From assembly GCA_003215475.1 (NCBI GenBank), contig QCKH01000008.1, positions 1-64,000 on the forward strand: DNA of 64,000 nucleotides. Reading direction: 5' to 3'. Numbering within the stretch: the first letter of the stretch is position 1; each line of letters starts with the position of its first letter. Position numbers and translations under genes: made by a program. Positions 56,381 to 64,000 of this stretch are shown here, one piece after another. This DNA comes from Prochlorococcus sp. AG-409-L21. GTDB taxonomy: Bacteria > Cyanobacteriota > Cyanobacteriia > PCC-6307 > Cyanobiaceae. The notes under the pieces were generated by a model. It was not told the DNA's origin. It worked only from the letters and a program-made list of their open reading frames with translations, and did no database searches.

Positions 56381-57286
56381 ATGCAAGAAGAACCGAACGT
56401 TGTCACATCGAAATTCAAACATACTCCTGTGCTCGCTGAAGAAGTAGTCAAATCAATAGCGCAACTACCTTCACAATTAATTAATCAAGGCAAAATAATT
56501 GATACAACTCTGGGGGGAGGTGGGCATTCAGCTTTGATACTTAAGACTTATCCCACTATGCAGTTAATAGGCTTAGATCAAGACCCTAATGCTATTGAAG
56601 CTGCATCAAAACATCTTCGTCACTTTGGAAGTAGAGCAAGAGTGATATCAGCAAACTTCTCAGAATATGTGCCTCATGAGAAAGTATCTTTTGTTTTGGC
56701 TGATCTTGGAATTAGCAGTCCACAAATTGATGAGCCTAGTAGAGGCTTTAGTTTTCGCCTTAATGGACCATTAGATATGAGAATGAACCCTCATAAAGGA
56801 ATGACACTTAAAGAACTAATAGAAAAAACAAGTGAGCAAGATCTAGCTAATCTAATTTACAAATATGGTGAAGAAAGATTTTCCAGACGAATTGCTAAAC
56901 GTATAAAGCATGATTTATCAGTAAAAGGTGCTTATGAAGGTACATCTGCTCTAGCATATGCAATAACAGGCTGCTATCCACCTAAATTACGTAATAGCCG
57001 AATTCATCCTGCAACTAAAACTTTTCAAGCATTAAGAATTGCAATTAACAATGAATTAGAAGTATTAAAGCAGCTTATGAACAAAGCTCCAGACTGGCTT
57101 TTACCTGGTGGAATACTTGGTATAATTAGTTTCCATTCTCTTGAAGATAGATTAGTTAAATATTCTTTCATAAATGATAATCGTCTGGAAAGACTAACCC
57201 GAAAACCAATTATAGCAAGTCGTAATGAAATAATGATAAATCCCCGAAGTAGAAGTGCAAAATTTCGATTTGCAAGAAGAAATTAA
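56381..57286 (+). CDS. rsmH: 16S rRNA (cytosine-1402-N4)-methyltransferase
   Basis: Methylates N4 of C1402 in the 30S decoding centre. The 301-residue protein has the SAM site [14 protein letters not shown] and [14 protein letters not shown]. It also has [20 protein letters not shown] and the family motif [12 protein letters not shown], followed by [18 protein letters not shown] and [18 protein letters not shown]. In many bacteria it lies in the cell-wall cluster, but here it is alone, divergent from ndhH by 45 bases and eight bases from the convergent cysteine desulfurase. Confidence 0.97.
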   Translation: MQEEPNVVTSKFKHTPVLAEEVVKSIAQLPSQLINQGKIIDTTLGGGGHSALILKTYPTMQLIGLDQDPNAIEAASKHLRHFGSRARVISANFSEYVPHEKVSFVLADLGISSPQIDEPSRGFSFRLNGPLDMRMNPHKGMTLKELIEKTSEQDLANLIYKYGEERFSRRIAKRIKHDLSVKGAYEGTSALAYAITGCYPPKLRNSRIHPATKTFQALRIAINNELEVLKQLMNKAPDWLLPGGILGIISFHSLEDRLVKYSFINDNRLERLTRKPIIASRNEIMINPRSRSAKFRFARRN

Positions 57287-57294
57287 GTTATTTA

Positions 57295-58446
57295 TTAACT
57301 TTTCCTTAGATCAAAAACTACTTTAGAAATTCTCTCGATCGCTATTTCTACGTCTTTAAAAGTTGTTTCCCTACCTAAACTCAACCTTAAAGAAGATTTA
57401 GCTTCTTCTAATGTCCTTCCAATTGACATCAAAACATGAGACGGTGAGCCATTGTTACATGCAGAGCCACTACTACAGGAAATATAGGGTCTCAATTTTT
57501 TATGTAAAAGACTTCCAGAAACTCCTTCAATTGTAAAGTTAAGATTATTTGGAAGTCTCTGCTCCAAGGAGCCATTAAGTATTAATCCTGGAATTTGAAG
57601 ATTCAGTCCACTCCATAATTTATTACGAAGAGTTTTAAGTATTTGATAATTTTTATCTAATTGTTTAAGTGCAATTTCTATAGCTTTAGTTAAGCCAACA
57701 ACTAAAGGTACAGGCAATGTTCCTGCTCTCAATCCAGTCTCTTGATTGCCTCCCCATTGCAAAGGTTGAATTATACAATCTTCCGAAATAATTAATAAAC
57801 CAATTCCCTTAGGACCATATATTTTATGACCACTTAAGCTAAACAAATCAGCTCCTAGTTGATCAATTTCTATAGGTATATTACCAAAACCTTGTGCGGC
57901 ATCAGTATGAAAAGTAATGCCTCTAGATTTACATATGGAGGCTATTTCCTTAATCGGTTGTAATACACCTATTTCATTATTAGCAACCATCACACTGACT
58001 AAAAAAGTATCTTTTTCAAAAGATTCAACCAGATTTTCTAAAGAAACAATTCCATCTTTCTCAGGATTTAGTTCTGTAATGCGAAACCCTTCTCTTTTTA
58101 ATTGCCTAAGTGGTTCAATTACCGCATGATGTTCAGTTGAAAGTGTAATTAAGTGACCAGGAGAACCTGTTTCGAAGGCCTTTGCTCTAGCATGACCAAG
58201 TAAAGCTAAATTATTTGCTTCAGTTGCTCCACTGGTAAAAATTAATCTTTTTTGAGGGGTCTTCAACAAAGTTGACAATTTATCTCGTGCAAGGCTGATA
58301 GTTGCAGAAGCATGAAGATTTAAACAATTTTCTCTACTTGAAGGATTCCCCCAATGCTCTCCCCAGTATGGAGACATCGCTTCAACCACCATTTGTGAGC
58401 AAGGCGTGGTTGATTGGTAATCAAAAGCTAGTGGATTTGTCTTCAT
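57295..58446 (-). CDS. cysteine desulfurase (NifS/IscS type)
   Basis: PLP enzyme that moves sulfur from cysteine to Fe-S cluster and thiocofactor assembly. The frame opens at a TTG at 58470, but the ATG at 58446 (MKTNPLAFDYQSTTP) is preferred, giving 383 residues. TSGATEANNLALLG is the PLP phosphate region, followed by STEHHAVIEP, FHTDAAQGFG and the PLP lysine in SLSGHKIYGPKGIGLL. The catalytic cysteine loop is CSSGSACNNGSPSHVLM. It is of group I (IscS/NifS), distinct from SufS. No scaffold gene is adjacent. Confidence 0.92.
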   Translation of the reverse strand: MKTNPLAFDYQSTTPCSQMVVEAMSPYWGEHWGNPSSRENCLNLHASATISLARDKLSTLLKTPQKRLIFTSGATEANNLALLGHARAKAFETGSPGHLITLSTEHHAVIEPLRQLKREGFRITELNPEKDGIVSLENLVESFEKDTFLVSVMVANNEIGVLQPIKEIASICKSRGITFHTDAAQGFGNIPIEIDQLGADLFSLSGHKIYGPKGIGLLIISEDCIIQPLQWGGNQETGLRAGTLPVPLVVGLTKAIEIALKQLDKNYQILKTLRNKLWSGLNLQIPGLILNGSLEQRLPNNLNFTIEGVSGSLLHKKLRPYISCSSGSACNNGSPSHVLMSIGRTLEEAKSSLRLSLGRETTFKDVEIAIERISKVVFDLRKS

Positions 58447-58532
58447 TAAATCATTAGTGAAAGACAGCAAAACATCAATATCCTGAGAGATATTGCTTTC
58501 AAAGGCCTTAAAAGTCCCAATCCGAAAATTTC

Positions 58533-59261
58533 ATGAATGATCAACAACAATCAACTCTAGAAGATCAACAAAAAGCTCGCATCTTATTAGTTGATGACGA
58601 GCCTGGTATTAGAACTGCTGTGCAAGCTTACCTTCAGGATGAAGGGTTTGATGTAACAACTGCACTTGATGGTGAAGAAGGTTTGCAAAAAGCAAAACAA
58701 ATACTGCCAGACGTAATAATTACTGATGTCATGATGCCTCGCTGCGATGGATATGCACTCTTAAAAAAGCTCCGTGAGGACGAACGACTTGGAGGAACTC
58801 CTGTAATTTTTCTTACGGCGAAAGGGATGACAATAGATCGGACTCAAGGGTATCAAGCAGGAGTAGATGACTACATCTCTAAACCATTTGACCCTGATGA
58901 GTTAGTTGCAAGAGTTAAAAATGTAGTGAAGCGACAAGAAAGATTATTAGCGGAAGCAGCACGTTTTGCAGATACAGATGTTGGTCAAATGGCAAAGCAA
59001 ATTACAGAAATAAAATCTATGCTTACCCAAAGTGATACAAATGCATCTAGGAAAGATCTAGTTGTTCCAAATTTCACACCTCGAGAAGCAAGTGTGCTGC
59101 AATTAGTTGCTGAAGGTCTGATGAACAAAGAAATAGCAAGACAACTAGAAACCTCAATTCGTAATGTAGAAAAATATGTAAGTCGTTTATTTATCAAAAC
59201 TGGTACTTCCAGTAGAACAGAATTAGTCAGATATGCCCTTGAGAATCATTTAGTCACTTGA
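58533..59261 (+). CDS. LuxR/NarL-type response regulator (Ycf29-like)
   Basis: A 242-residue two-domain regulator. The receiver domain has the acidic pair in ILLVDDEPGIRTAV, the phospho-acceptor Asp in DVIITDVMMPRCDG and the conserved Lys in YISKPFDPDELVARV. A linker helix (around 145-175) leads to the C-terminal HTH (FTPREASVLQLVAEGLMNKEIA then RQLETSIRNVEKYVSRLF), a GerE/LuxR DNA-binding domain. The plastid-encoded Ycf29 has this architecture. No histidine kinase is nearby. A bidirectional-looking terminator follows the stop. It is divergent from the cysteine desulfurase gene. Confidence 0.9.
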   Translation: MNDQQQSTLEDQQKARILLVDDEPGIRTAVQAYLQDEGFDVTTALDGEEGLQKAKQILPDVIITDVMMPRCDGYALLKKLREDERLGGTPVIFLTAKGMTIDRTQGYQAGVDDYISKPFDPDELVARVKNVVKRQERLLAEAARFADTDVGQMAKQITEIKSMLTQSDTNASRKDLVVPNFTPREASVLQLVAEGLMNKEIARQLETSIRNVEKYVSRLFIKTGTSSRTELVRYALENHLVT

Positions 59262-59270
59262 AAATATAAG

Positions 59271-59297
59271 TAAGGTTTAAAACAACCTTATTATTTT
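59271..59297 (+). terminator. Rho-independent terminator after the response regulator gene
   Basis: TAAGGTT (59271-59277), a six-base loop and AACCTTA (59284-59290) form a 7-bp stem followed by TTATTTTT. It ends the plus-strand gene ten bases after its stop. The convergent chlM stop lies in the T-tract, and the A-rich left flank would give a weaker U-run for the minus strand as well. Confidence 0.65.
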
Positions 59298-60001
59298 TCA
59301 AATTCAATTAATTGTGAAAAATAAAAAGGAGCTTTATTAAGTTTTCTTCGCTTAACTTTAAAGCCACTTTTCATAGCAGCATTAACTATCCCAACCTCTT
59401 TGAGAATATAAGCACGAGTTGTCTTGCTAGGCCCGGGGAAGAACTGACCAATCGCCTTCAAAACTGCCAAGAAAGGAGTATAAGGAGCAAAACTTACAAT
59501 CAAACGGTTTTGGGTCAAGCTACAAAGGTGGCGAACCATTTCTTCAGCTGCCTTTTGTGGATAGTGAATAAATACATCCAAACAGATAACCGTATGAAAA
59601 GACCCCTCCAAACTTTCTAAGTCAGAGATTTTAAAAGTCATTTTTTGTATATCTAGACCACTTGTTTTTGCTCGACGTTCAGTCTCTGCAACCATTGCAC
59701 CTGAAATATCACTAGCAGCTACAGATCGAGCCCCCAAGGAAACAAGAGGCAAAGATAAACTACCCACTCCACACCCTGCATCACAGAAACTCATTTCATC
59801 AATATCTCCTGTTTCTTTAATCCAGGACAAAACATCATCAACAGTTTTTTGGTGACCTATACGAATATTCCGTTGAACCTTATTAACTTCATCACTATTA
59901 CTATAAATTCTATTCCACCTTTCAAAACCAATCCCATTAAAATAGGAAGTGACTTCTGCCTTCTCAGACTGATCACTTTGTTGAAAGTCTTTTATCTGCA
60001 T
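59291..60001 (-). CDS. chlM: magnesium-protoporphyrin IX methyltransferase
   Basis: SAM-dependent methylation of Mg-protoporphyrin IX, an early step of the chlorophyll branch. From the ATG at 59999-60001 (MQIKDFQQSDQSEK) the protein has 236 residues; a TTG three codons earlier is possible. FERWNRIYSNSDEVNKVQR is the family N-terminal signature. The SAM site is FCDAGCGVGSLSLPL, followed by DLESLEGSFHTVICLDVFIHYP and SFAPYTPFLAVLKAIGQFFPG. Products feed the divinyl-chlorophyll pathway expected of Prochlorococcus. It is 28 bases downstream of nagA. Confidence 0.95.
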   Translation of the reverse strand: MQIKDFQQSDQSEKAEVTSYFNGIGFERWNRIYSNSDEVNKVQRNIRIGHQKTVDDVLSWIKETGDIDEMSFCDAGCGVGSLSLPLVSLGARSVAASDISGAMVAETERRAKTSGLDIQKMTFKISDLESLEGSFHTVICLDVFIHYPQKAAEEMVRHLCSLTQNRLIVSFAPYTPFLAVLKAIGQFFPGPSKTTRAYILKEVGIVNAAMKSGFKVKRRKLNKAPFYFSQLIEFEK

Positions 60002-60029
60002 TGAACTCAAAAGTTTATAGAAGAAGATA

Positions 60030-61187
60030 CTACGCAGCAGGCTTCCAGTTAAGTAAATGAGACCCAGTATTAAGATCCCATCTCAAAAAACTATTCAAAG
60101 GTTGTCCTATAAAGAACTCTTTGATCATTGCCTCTTTTTTAAACAGAAGTCTAGGAGCAATGGTTGCAGACCAAATAGCCGAAGCAGGATTATCTGTCCA
60201 TCGAGCAAGTCTTTTGCATCCTTCTAGCAAAGACAGAGTTGTTCCAGCCAAAGTTCCATCCTCTAATCTACAAACTCCTTCATCAACAATTAACAGCTTG
60301 TTATCCCAAGTAAATTGCTTTTGATTCAAACCATAAGGTGGCAATGCATCACTAACCAATACCAACTGATCAGAAGCTAAGCGATGAAGCATTACTGCAA
60401 GTCTTGAATGAACATGAAAACCATCCGCTATTAAACCAAATGCAATCCCACCATGCGCAAGAGCCTCTGCTATAGGTCCAGGTGCTCTGTGGTGAAGACC
60501 TGGCATAGCATTAAAAGTATGAGTGAGCATCTTTATACCTACATCAAAAGCAGAACTGCAAACTTTCGAATCAGCAGCGGAATGTCCTAAAGAAACAAGA
60601 ATTCCAAGACTCTTTAATCTACTGATTAATTCAAAAGCACCTTTCAATTCTGGAGCAAGGGTAACCAAACTAATCTCATTTTCAAAACCTCTAATTCGTG
60701 CATCTAAAGCATTCAAACTTGGCAAGCAAATATTATGTTTATTGTGAACACCTTTGTAAGACTTGGACAAAAAAGGTCCTTCAAGATGCGCCCCAAGAAG
60801 TTTGCATCGTGAATCAGAAATCTGCTGACGTGCCACATGGAAAACTGCCAAAGAATTCCTTAATGATGTGATACTGCAACTTACTAATGTAGGAGCAATA
60901 GCTTCTATCCCTTCTGCCCAGAGAAAATCCAGCAACTCAATCAGTTTAGGTAAGTGCTCAAGATTAATCTCAGTAAAAGTTAATCCAAGGCCACCATTAA
61001 TTTGCAAATCGATAGCTCTAGGACTGAGCAAATCACCCTTCCAATCTTCTCCATCAATCGAAAATTCACTTGACAGTGGATTTAAAGAAACGATTTCTTC
61101 ATTTTCGTTAAGTCTTACACACCACAAATTATTGCCTGTTTTATCAGAGCTTGGGCTTGGGATTCTAATATTTTTTAAAGTGCGCAT
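60030..61187 (-). CDS. nagA: N-acetylglucosamine-6-phosphate deacetylase
   Basis: Deacetylates GlcNAc-6-P to glucosamine-6-P, used to recycle peptidoglycan or use chitin-derived sugars. The 385-residue amidohydrolase has LQINGGLGLTF, the metal-site GAHLEGPFLS, SLGHSAADSKVC, THTFNAMPGLHHRAPGP, DGFHVHSRL and the catalytic Asp in VSDALPPYGL. All metal ligands expected in this family appear present. No nagB, transporter or kinase is nearby, so the source of GlcNAc-6-P is unclear. It is divergent from purE by 79 bases and shares direction with chlM. Confidence 0.94.
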   Translation of the reverse strand: MRTLKNIRIPSPSSDKTGNNLWCVRLNENEEIVSLNPLSSEFSIDGEDWKGDLLSPRAIDLQINGGLGLTFTEINLEHLPKLIELLDFLWAEGIEAIAPTLVSCSITSLRNSLAVFHVARQQISDSRCKLLGAHLEGPFLSKSYKGVHNKHNICLPSLNALDARIRGFENEISLVTLAPELKGAFELISRLKSLGILVSLGHSAADSKVCSSAFDVGIKMLTHTFNAMPGLHHRAPGPIAEALAHGGIAFGLIADGFHVHSRLAVMLHRLASDQLVLVSDALPPYGLNQKQFTWDNKLLIVDEGVCRLEDGTLAGTTLSLLEGCKRLARWTDNPASAIWSATIAPRLLFKKEAMIKEFFIGQPLNSFLRWDLNTGSHLLNWKPAA

Positions 61188-61266
61188 AACAGTAGTTTGA
61201 TTTAATAACTAATGCATAATTCAAAAAATTTCGTCATTATTAATAATGACCCCTGCTTTATAAAAA

Positions 61267-61803
61267 GTGCCTTCAGCATATGCTGAAAAAAAAACCTTAG
61301 TAGCTGTAGTAATGGGTAGCGACTCCGATTTACCTTCACTGGAACCGGCTATTAAGATATTAGAAGATTTTGGCCTAAAAGTAGAAACAAGAGTTCTTTC
61401 AGCTCATAGGACTCCACTCAGAATGATTGATTTTGCACAAAAAGCTGAGGGAAAAGGTCTCAAAGTTATTATCGCTGGAGCTGGAGGAGCAGCACACTTA
61501 CCAGGAATGGTCGCTTCTGTTACAAATCTGCCAGTTATTGGAGTACCTATAACAACTAAAGCCCTTCAAGGTATTGACTCCTTATATTCCATAGTTCAAA
61601 TGCCTGGGGGAATACCGGTAGCAACTGTTGCCATAAATGGAGGATTAAATGCTGGTTTATTAGCAGCTCAAATCCTAAGTACATCAGACGAAATGCTTAA
61701 GTTGAAAATTTCTAAATATAGGGAAAGTCTCCACAACCAAGTGACTCAAAAAGATAAGAAACTTACTGAAATAGGTGCAGCAAAATATTTAAGAGAGATT
61801 TAA
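61267..61803 (+). CDS. purE: N5-carboxyaminoimidazole ribonucleotide mutase
   Basis: Purine synthesis: converts N5-CAIR to CAIR. The 178-residue class I PurE has VVMGSDSDLPSLEPAIKIL, VLSAHRTPLRMIDFAQKAE with the catalytic His, and the signature IIAGAGGAAHLPGMVAS, then GVPITTKALQGIDSLYSIVQM. The start is GTG at 61267. A polar C-terminal tail of about 20 residues is a little longer than in E. coli. It converges on cysC with a nine-base gap. Confidence 0.97.
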   Translation: MPSAYAEKKTLVAVVMGSDSDLPSLEPAIKILEDFGLKVETRVLSAHRTPLRMIDFAQKAEGKGLKVIIAGAGGAAHLPGMVASVTNLPVIGVPITTKALQGIDSLYSIVQMPGGIPVATVAINGGLNAGLLAAQILSTSDEMLKLKISKYRESLHNQVTQKDKKLTEIGAAKYLREI

Positions 61804-61812
61804 ACCATCTTT

Positions 61813-62415
61813 TTAAAAAATTTGTAATTGAGCTAATTTCGCGAGTACTTCTTCTACACATTCATTTAAATTCTTTCTTCCTGTTTCTATTCTAAGGTCT
61901 GGATTCTCGGGCTCCTCATAAGGACTCGATATACCAGTGAAGTCTTTAAGCTTTCCTTCTCTTGCTTTTGCATATAAACCTTTTGTATCGCGCTTCTCAC
62001 AGACCTCTAAATTCGCAGCACAATATATTTCTAAGAAATCCTTTTCTTTGACTAATTTTCTAGCTTTTTCACGATCACTACGAAAAGGCGATACAAATGC
62101 AGTTAGAACAATAATTCCTGATTCTAAGAAAAGTTTTGAAACCTCACTAATACGACGAATATTTTCTTCTCGATCAACATCGGAAAAGCCCAAATCTTTG
62201 CACAAACCATGGCGAATATTGTCTCCATCCAACACGTAACTCGATAAACCTTTTTTGAATAAAGCAATATTTACAGCATTGGCTAATGTGCTTTTACCTG
62301 AACCTGATAATCCGGTAAACCAGATAATTACACTCTTATGACCTCTTTGCTCCTGTATTGATTCACGATCAACTGAAGCTTGATGCCAAACAATATTTGA
62401 TGATTGTTCAATCAT
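61813..62415 (-). CDS. cysC: adenylylsulfate kinase (APS kinase)
   Basis: Phosphorylates adenosine 5'-phosphosulfate to PAPS in sulfate assimilation. The 200-residue protein has the P-loop WFTGLSGSGKSTLAN, the DGDNIRHGLCKDLGFSD substrate loop, NIRRISEVSKLF, and KGLYAKAREGKLKDFTGISSPYE. This is the free-standing kinase form, not fused to ATP sulfurylase. It ends the run with a nine-base gap to purE, and the SUI1 gene lies 68 bases upstream on the same strand. Confidence 0.96.
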   Translation of the reverse strand: MIEQSSNIVWHQASVDRESIQEQRGHKSVIIWFTGLSGSGKSTLANAVNIALFKKGLSSYVLDGDNIRHGLCKDLGFSDVDREENIRRISEVSKLFLESGIIVLTAFVSPFRSDREKARKLVKEKDFLEIYCAANLEVCEKRDTKGLYAKAREGKLKDFTGISSPYEEPENPDLRIETGRKNLNECVEEVLAKLAQLQIF

Positions 62416-62483
62416 TTCTATCTAATGTTCTTTTAAATGAATGCATAACAATTTTTGCATGCTATGGAATGAGAAATTTTGAC

Positions 62484-62807
62484 TTAACCACCAGATTGTT
62501 TTGGACGAAACCCCTCTAAATCCAGAATTTCTATCGATGGTTTCACTTTATCTCCCTGCAATTCTATATTGCCACCTTTAAAGGTTCCTCCGGTTCCGCA
62601 TTTTTTTTTAAGCCTTTTCAAAAGGCCCATTGCCTCAGAATCTCTTAAGTTTAAGCCTTTAATAAGGGTTACAGTCTTGCCCCCTTTCCCAGCCTTAACT
62701 AGTTGAACGCGTACTTGCATATTTGCTTTAGATTCAAGATTTTGACTGTTCTCCGAATTACCTTTTACTGCAAAATCATCAAATTCTCGCCAGCTACCCT
62801 TAGGCAT
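62484..62807 (-). CDS. SUI1/YciH translation initiation factor 1-like protein
   Basis: A 107-residue member of the eIF1/SUI1 family, which in bacteria is not essential but can increase start-codon fidelity. The N-terminal 30 residues are polar. The SUI1 domain has VRVQLVKAGKGGKTVTLIKGL, LKKKCGTGGTFKGGNIELQGD and the final LDLEGFRPKQSGG. It is divergent from trpB by 46 bases. Many cyanobacteria carry one such gene; its role is not established. Confidence 0.9.
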   Translation of the reverse strand: MPKGSWREFDDFAVKGNSENSQNLESKANMQVRVQLVKAGKGGKTVTLIKGLNLRDSEAMGLLKRLKKKCGTGGTFKGGNIELQGDKVKPSIEILDLEGFRPKQSGG

Positions 62808-62853
62808 TTTGAAATAAGTCTCTAATCTATTAAATAACTGCTTTCATTAAGCT

Positions 62854-64000
62854 TTGACAAGCACAGTTTCTTCCCACCTCAAAGAAGAAGATCTATCAAC
62901 CAATGCTCGACCTTCATCATTGGGAAGATTTGGTCGTTTTGGAGGACAATATGTACCTGAGACACTTATCCCAGCTTTAATTGAACTTGAAGAAGCAACA
63001 AAAGCTGCTTGGCAAGATGAATCATTTACTAAAGAGTTATCTCAACTATTAAAAAATTATGTTGGTAGAGCAACGCCTCTTTATGAAGCCAAAAGGCTTA
63101 CAGCTCATTATCAAAACAAATCTGGAGGGCCAAGGATCTGGTTAAAAAGAGAAGATTTAAATCACACAGGTGCTCACAAAATCAATAATGCCCTAGGTCA
63201 AGCACTTTTAGCAAAAAGAATGGGCAAAAAAAGAATAATTGCTGAAACGGGAGCAGGCCAACATGGAGTGGCTACAGCAACCGTATGCGCAAGGTTTGGA
63301 CTGGAATGCGTTATTTATATGGGTAAAGAAGATATGAAAAGACAAGCATTAAATGTTTTTCGAATGAAATTATTAGGAGCAAAAGTACAATCCGTGACAG
63401 CTGGCACAGCAACTCTTAAAGATGCAACTAGTGAAGCTATTCGAGACTGGGTAACAAATGTTGAATCAACACATTACATTTTAGGATCGGTAGCTGGCCC
63501 TCATCCCTATCCGATGCTTGTCAGAGATTTTCATGCTGTAATCGGTCAAGAAACTAAAGCTCAATGTCAAGAAGCATTTGGTCGTTCGCCTGATATTCTC
63601 CTCGCTTGTGTAGGAGGAGGATCAAATGCAATGGGACTATTCCATCCTTTTATCGAAGATCAATCTGTAAGGATGATTGGAGTTGAAGCCGCAGGGGAGG
63701 GGGTTGAAACAGGGAAGCATGCAGCAACTATTACTGAAGGTCGCATAGGAGTTCTTCATGGAGCAATGAGCCTTCTACTCCAAGATAAAAATGGACAAGT
63801 TCAAGAAGCTCATTCAATAAGCGCTGGTCTTGACTATCCAGGAGTTGGTCCTGAACATAGTTATTTAAAAGAGATAGGCCGAGCTGAGTACTTTGCCGTA
63901 ACTGACCAAGAAGCACTTACAGCGCTTAAACTACTAAGTGAAAAAGAAGGGATTATCCCTGCATTAGAGACCGCTCATGCATTTGCATTTTTAGAAAAAC
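62854..64000 (+). CDS. trpB: tryptophan synthase beta subunit (3' end outside the window)
   Basis: Joins indole and serine to tryptophan with PLP. The first 382 codons are present and the gene runs off the right edge. The only suitable start is TTG at 62854; an in-frame TAA lies directly upstream at 62848-62850. The sequence has [40 protein letters not shown] with the PLP lysine in [25 protein letters not shown] with the catalytic Glu nearby, and [15 protein letters not shown] binding PLP phosphate. It is a normal TrpB1, intact as far as seen. Confidence 0.96.
   Translation, partial: MTSTVSSHLKEEDLSTNARPSSLGRFGRFGGQYVPETLIPALIELEEATKAAWQDESFTKELSQLLKNYVGRATPLYEAKRLTAHYQNKSGGPRIWLKREDLNHTGAHKINNALGQALLAKRMGKKRIIAETGAGQHGVATATVCARFGLECVIYMGKEDMKRQALNVFRMKLLGAKVQSVTAGTATLKDATSEAIRDWVTNVESTHYILGSVAGPHPYPMLVRDFHAVIGQETKAQCQEAFGRSPDILLACVGGGSNAMGLFHPFIEDQSVRMIGVEAAGEGVETGKHAATITEGRIGVLHGAMSLLLQDKNGQVQEAHSISAGLDYPGVGPEHSYLKEIGRAEYFAVTDQEALTALKLLSEKEGIIPALETAHAFAFLEK

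Overview
The window is a dense, AT-rich stretch of core chromosome from a marine picocyanobacterium, most likely a low-light-type Prochlorococcus. Support comes from a psbA with Gln at the D1-130 position, CP12, a SulP-sbtA-sbtB bicarbonate-uptake run, chlM, ndhH, the phylloquinone (men) genes, several cyanobacteria-specific small proteins (DUF2301, DUF3285), very short intergenic gaps, and no tRNAs, rRNAs, insertion sequences, CRISPR arrays or phage genes. The genus is an inference from protein content and gene order; the strain is not determined.

Layout. 1-7.3 kb: end of a KDPG-aldolase-family gene, aroC, psbA with a clear terminator, an aspartoacylase-like gene, a glutathionyl-hydroquinone reductase, DUF2301, cp12, a small conserved protein and obgE. 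7.3-15.9 kb: mutS2, a VOC protein, hemB, then bicA-like SulP, sbtA and sbtB, facing a thioredoxin-reductase-like flavoprotein with a lost NADPH site. 16-20 kb: two unknown small genes and a UbiB-family kinase facing eno. 20.2-27 kb: gloA and clpB, then secE-nusG-rplK-rplA-[L10 leader]-rplJ-rplL ending in a strong terminator. 27-33 kb: rnhA, pyrD, cobD, murG, a secreted unknown, pgk. 33-39 kb: rbgA, an RluA-family pseudouridine synthase, a double ABC ATPase and relA/spoT. 39-45 kb: DUF2062, mnmE, nadC, argS, hisC. 45-48.8 kb, minus strand: prfB (with a programmed +1 frameshift), DUF3285, ybeY, dgkA, a trpG/pabA amidotransferase and a degenerate metallo-beta-lactamase-fold protein. 48.8-56.3 kb: grxC-gshB, then menF, menA, menC, menE and a probable DHNA-CoA thioesterase, and ndhH. 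56.4-64 kb: rsmH, a cysteine desulfurase, a LuxR-type response regulator, chlM, nagA, purE, cysC, an SUI1/YciH factor and the start of trpB.

How it fits together. The genes serve photoautotrophic housekeeping: photosystem II core (psbA), photosystem I quinone synthesis (men), tetrapyrroles (hemB, chlM), inorganic carbon uptake (SulP/SbtA/SbtB) and Calvin-cycle redox control (cp12), along with glycolysis, ribosome assembly and translation, and glutathione chemistry. The gene pairs cobD/murG, hisC/MBL, gshB/menF and menE/thioesterase converge and overlap at their 3' ends.

I saw no obviously novel multi-gene system. The items most worth a second look are the RF2 frameshift with its hidden N-terminus, the NADPH-site-less disulfide reductase, the degenerate MBL-fold protein, the short SbtB beside SulP and SbtA, the CP12 with a single cysteine pair, the L10 leader RNA, and a few unexplained intergenic structures and unknown genes.
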